Assembly: GCA_965153455.1 (NCBI GenBank)
Contig: OZ234500.1
Span: 5,766,001 to 5,830,000, forward strand
DNA: 64,000 nt
Reading direction: 5' to 3'
Source of the DNA: Sphagnum compactum
Taxonomy: Eukaryota > Bryophyta > Sphagnopsida > Sphagnales
Shown: positions 60,031 through 64,000 of the stretch, in pieces
Numbering within the stretch: position 1 is the stretch's first letter
How the letters are laid out: each line of letters begins with the position of its first letter
Notes under the pieces: model-generated
The model's input: the letters and a program-made list of their open reading frames with translations, nothing else
Databases searched by the model: none
Told to the model about the DNA's origin: nothing
Made by a program: the position numbers and the translations under genes

Positions 60031-60849
60031 TACGTTTATTTCTAGAACTGAAAATCTAGAAATGATCAATTGGACTAGTAGTTAGGATTTTTTTTACAAG
60101 GTTTGAAAGGTATATATTTAGGGGGATTTTTACTTTTTCTCTCTCTCATGAAGAAGAAAACTATACAAACTTTTTTTTAGTCTAATTGTGATGAAAATTC
60201 AAACGTTTTGAGCTTTTTACTTTCTTTTGAAATAATTAGTGTTTTTTGCTAGAGTGGTAATTTTCCACAAGGTTTTATGTTTTCAAGTATGTTCATTCAA
60301 TGTGTGTGTTTTTCTTTAATTATCCTTTTGTTGTCACATGAGTTTTAGGTTTATGTTTTGATATCTAAAGTGGTTGTAAGTGTTTGCCCCAACTTCAAAT
60401 CCAATAGCGTGATTCCCCTACCGAAAACTACAGTATTTCGAAAATCTATTTGATTTACCAATACTTGAATTTTGGTGATTTTAAATATCAACCCCCCCCC
60501 GGACAAGAATTTATTAAACTTTTATTTCACTTACAAACTCGGTTATTTACTAGGTGGTCTTAATATTTGGTGACCATAATTCGAATATAAAACCAAAATA
60601 TTTGGTTCTGTAATTTTAAGTTTGGCATAAGGATAAAATTATTTGACTATATTCAGCATGAACCATTTTGGCTTGATCTCATGAGGATTAATGTTTTCTA
60701 TTTTTCATTAAGTGTTTATGTTGTTTGTTTTCCATTAAATGTTTTTTTTAGCACAATAAAAGAAAAATAAATATAAAAAATTATGTGCCATCTTTTGTTT
60801 GGGTGTATTAAGTTGACTATGATAACAAGAGGTATGTGGAAGAAGTTGG
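60031..60849. other. Non-coding AT-rich stretch
   Basis: Contains a C run near 60,490 and poly-A/T tracts. No gene seen. Confidence 0.4.
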
Positions 60850-61662
60850 ATGAGGTTTTGCAAGAAATGGTTGGATCTATTTAGAACGAACGACAACATT
60901 ATCATTGCATTTCATAGTAACAACATGCTAGAAATCATAATCGAAAAAACAAAACCAGACATCGGAATAGTTCAACTACCAAAATTGATGGGGGCACCTC
61001 TCCCAAAGCTAACGCCTGTTACATTACAACAAGGAGTCAAAACCCATTTGGGATCTATCAAAAATCCAACTTTTTGGTACCATGAAGGAATGTTATTTAG
61101 TTCAATCGCTCCAAAGACCGATTTGAGTCAAATTCAACAGCACTTGGAAAAGTTAAGGCACCTTCAAGAAAGAGATACCTTGAATGATAATCGTAGTGGC
61201 TGTTCGTTGAAAATGAGTCTCACGAACGACAATGTGATTCACCTAGAAAATCCAATAACTTTTATTTTCAATGTGGAAGTTTCTCTTCATGTGTGTTCAT
61301 TTTATCATGGGTTTGGGCATTTGTTAACTAGTTGTCCTAATAGATTTAATCAAATTGAAGTTCAACCAGGTTTGCTGATTGCATTTCCTCCAAAAAATCT
61401 TCCCATAATTACAACCCCTAGTTACCCAAATATTATACCAAGAAATTATAGTTCACACTCAAGTATCAAGGGAAATAGGGGTGAATTTCCAAGATTTTCA
61501 AATCCCACAAAAAATCTTTTTTCCTTCCCCAAAGGGCAATGGCTATTTTTCGACACCAACTTCCATGCAGCCTTATTGGCCCATGATGGGATAGCCCTAT
61601 CAAGAGGGAAGGCTAGTTGTACCGCTAGGATGGGGTTGGCCAAGTATGATGCCATGAAATAA
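60850..61662 (+). CDS. Hypothetical ORF, retroelement gag-like
   Basis: 270 codons, the longest uninterrupted frame outside the Ty3 element. I do not recognise the protein firmly. A segment CSFYHGFGHLLTSC (near residue 155) resembles a CCHC zinc knuckle in which the second Cys is Tyr. The region before it (WLDLFRTNDNIIIAF, PLPKLTPVTLQQGVK) could be the RNA-binding part of a LINE or gag-like ORF1. It lies directly upstream of a decayed Ty3 element and may belong to it or to an older insertion. No intron signals or signal peptide. It could also be a chance survivor. Confidence 0.35.
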   Translation: MRFCKKWLDLFRTNDNIIIAFHSNNMLEIIIEKTKPDIGIVQLPKLMGAPLPKLTPVTLQQGVKTHLGSIKNPTFWYHEGMLFSSIAPKTDLSQIQQHLEKLRHLQERDTLNDNRSGCSLKMSLTNDNVIHLENPITFIFNVEVSLHVCSFYHGFGHLLTSCPNRFNQIEVQPGLLIAFPPKNLPIITTPSYPNIIPRNYSSHSSIKGNRGEFPRFSNPTKNLFSFPKGQWLFFDTNFHAALLAHDGIALSRGKASCTARMGLAKYDAMK

Positions 61663-61859
61663 TGTGGCTATGCCCGTAATGACCATAGTAAGAGCTGGTG
61701 GCGGAAACCCACCAGATGCAGGTGATGGGTCTTCCGAACCTTCCAACAAAAAGGACAACCCAATGGATTCAGTCATTCAATCGAGGCACACAAGTGAAGG
61801 CCATGAGGACCTTTTAATCCCAAAAAAACAAAAACGGGCATTGGATTAATGGGGATGGA

Positions 61860-64000
61860 AGAAAACCTCCTAGGCAACCAACTCCAACAATGATCACATC
61901 CATAAGGGGACCCTGGATAGGCCCACCATGGATGACATGGTACCCTCCTTGGTATCCGGTGGCACCCAATCTACCTCCAGTGGCACCTACCAACTGAAAA
62001 TCATTTATAGGGCTAAAATCGACCCTGATGCCCATGTTTGGAAATTTCAAAAAGCGATCCAAGCCAATGGGGAAAGCAATGATCCAGACATAGTGAACCT
62101 ATTCCGCTTCACCTTGAGGGATGCAATTTCAAAATAGGGGGAAAATTTCATGCAATATCACCTCGAAAGCACATTTGCCAAACTAGAGGTAGTTTTTTGC
62201 CAGCGTTATTAGAAAGTGCAAATAAACGAACATGTCTATATGGCTTTGAGAGTTGTCAAATAAGCAACGGACAAAAAAGTGGAGGTATACTATGAATGTA
62301 TATTAAAAATAGCAAATTGCTTACACCATAAGACAGATAAGAGTTTGCTTATGACATTTTTCTAAGTCAAATTGGTACCCTATTTGCAACTAACCACTAT
62401 AAGGATGAAATGTGATATTTTGTTCTTCCACAAAAACATTGTGATGACATGTAAAGAGAACATAGGTGATGCCAATGAATACGAAAAATTACTAGAACCT
62501 TCATCAAAACTAGAAAAAATCATAGATTCTAAGAAGAATGAACTAATATGAGGTCAATGCAAAAAATCAGGTCATACCAAAGAATGCTACCATTGGAACC
62601 CAAAAAATTCAAATAATCGGCTAAAGGAAAAAAAAGAAGTACAGGTGAATGAAATATTTACTCAATCGAAAACAACTGGAAATCCATATAAAGGAAACCA
62701 AAATAACAAAATCGGTAATACTATGACTTAGTACTCTTGTTTTATTTGTGGTGGTCCTGATCATAAGATTTTTGATTGCCCACATCGACAGGCAACGTTG
62801 GAGATGTTCAAACACAAGAAAGTAAACTCCAAATTAAAAAAAAAGAATATAACAGTTAACATGGTGTTGGTCATAACTACTAGAAATCAAAACTCCAAAG
62901 TCGACGCCTTCAAGGAAAAGGAGACGAAGTGAAACAAGACTATTACAAACTAGCAAGAAAAACAACTTTAGAAATCATTTGAGGATGTTATCGAACAACT
63001 ATAGAAGGAGGAACCACCATTATAACTTCGAACATTGGAGAATGTTGAGGGGTCCATTCGCAAGAACAAACAAATGTTAGGAGACGAAGGATGCCATACT
63101 AGTTAATCCTAGTTTGGAAATCAAAATTAATGCGCTCAAAGCCACAAAGGAATCAATTTCAATTCAACAGGCTATTGGAGATTAATTATTCAAAAGCAAA
63201 CATACCTTGACACTTAGGTAACTCTTTCAGCTTGCACCGAACTTAAAGCAATATGTTTTCTCTAAATTCTCTTCAGAACAAAAATCAGTTCCCACTTTAC
63301 CACCAATTTTGACAATGGCTTCAATTGCCATTGATCCTCACATGGCGATTATCCATGTACATGTTGGGCAGAATCTAATGGATGATGTGTTACTAAATGG
63401 AGGTTCTGGAGCCAACATTATCACCAAGGATATGAGGAAATGGTTGGGGTTGCCTTTCCCAAGCCCATTCATTACGTGCTTCGAATGGCAGATCAAAGTT
63501 TGATGAAGTTAATCAAAGTCATTCGGGACTTTAAAATACATATACATGGAATTGCATACATTGTCACATTCAACGTTATGTGAAACAATGTATTTTGAAT
63601 TGACCTTGGTTTAGGAATGCCAAGGTAATTCATGATTGGGGGAAACCTTGATCACCATAGAAGGCAATGGAGAGATGCGAACGATAAACACTTGGATGCT
63701 AATACCAAGCAACCAAAAGTTCTTCTCTACTATGATTTTGCCAGTGGCATCACAAATGAGGAGGAAATTTTCCTCCGAGCAGAGCCGAAATTGTTCACCA
63801 TTAGAACAATTACCCTACTGGAACCGAGCACACCTTATGTCCTATGTTGCTCCAAAAACTAGTTCAGAAGAACTAAAGTTTGAAATCCTTCATACAACAG
63901 GGGAAATTTTGGTAGATGAAATTGCCACACACTCAAACGTGCAAGATTTTAAAATTGTCAGGTGGACGCTACAAAATGATGTCTATATTCAAAATTTGAA
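61860..64000 (+). mobile_element. Stop-riddled Ty3/gypsy element (partial)
   Basis: Plus-strand frames give gag (DPDAHVWKFQKAIQANGES near 62,020) and two zinc knuckles, CKKSGHTKEC (near 62,557) and CFICGGPDHKIFDC (near 62,740). The protease-like segment VLLNGGSGANIITKDMRK follows (near 63,390; Asn where the catalytic Asp is expected). The start of a pol linker (63,632-63,862) comes last. About a dozen in-frame stops, many of them TAG or TAA, interrupt it. The window ends before RT. It is an old inactive copy of a lineage different from the 47-kb element. Confidence 0.75.

Noticed and set aside
1-64000. CRISPR arrays, bacterial operons, rRNA or tRNA genes
   Set aside because: Introns, LTR retrotransposons and plant-type genes show a plant nuclear genome. 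The minisatellites have no spacer structure, and no tRNA cloverleaf or rRNA segment was recognised by eye.

Overview
This is an AT-rich, gene-poor stretch of a land-plant nuclear genome with introns, nested retrotransposons, Helitron relics, MITEs and minisatellites. The relic at 28.9-32.7 kb joins an alpha/beta-hydrolase domain to an NB-ARC domain. That architecture is best known from liverworts and other seed-free plants, so a fern, bryophyte or lycophyte is my best guess. Nothing in the window fixes the species.

Layout. 1-3.5 kb is one arm of a large inverted repeat; the other arm is at 33.2-35.4 kb. 3.5-9.7 kb holds MITEs, a 195-bp tandem repeat and AT-rich DNA. 9.7-12.5 kb (minus strand) is a decayed gene carrying a VGHTHEGID motif, probably of the DUF7869 transposon-like type. 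13.1-13.7 kb is a degenerate minisatellite. 18.9-23.3 kb and 41.4-45.8 kb are two direct copies of one 4.4-kb segment; each carries an intact four-exon gene for a secreted RNase T2-fold protein. 23.6-25.8 kb is a dead Ty1/copia element with a TIR element inside it. 25.8-28.9 kb is a cluster of Helitron-like repeats. 28.9-32.7 kb is the hydrolase-NB-ARC pseudogene. 35.4-41.3 kb is AT-rich with no recognisable gene. 46-57.4 kb is a nest: a young full-length Ty3 chromovirus (47,118-53,929, TSD AGGCC) inserted into a rearranged Helitron fragment and bordered by shared minisatellite blocks. 59.9-64 kb has a 20-bp minisatellite, a gag-like ORF and a stop-riddled second Ty3 element.

The only two genes that look intact are the RNase T2 relatives (258 and 259 aa). 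Both keep the signal peptide, all introns and the cysteine framework. Both have lost the second active-site motif: the usual HEWxKH is LMWNVY in one copy and EMWDVY in the other. They look like a duplicated pair of catalytically dead RNase T2 proteins, possibly with a storage, binding or defence role. Replacement differences between the copies cluster at the former active site. This is the most interesting biology in the window.
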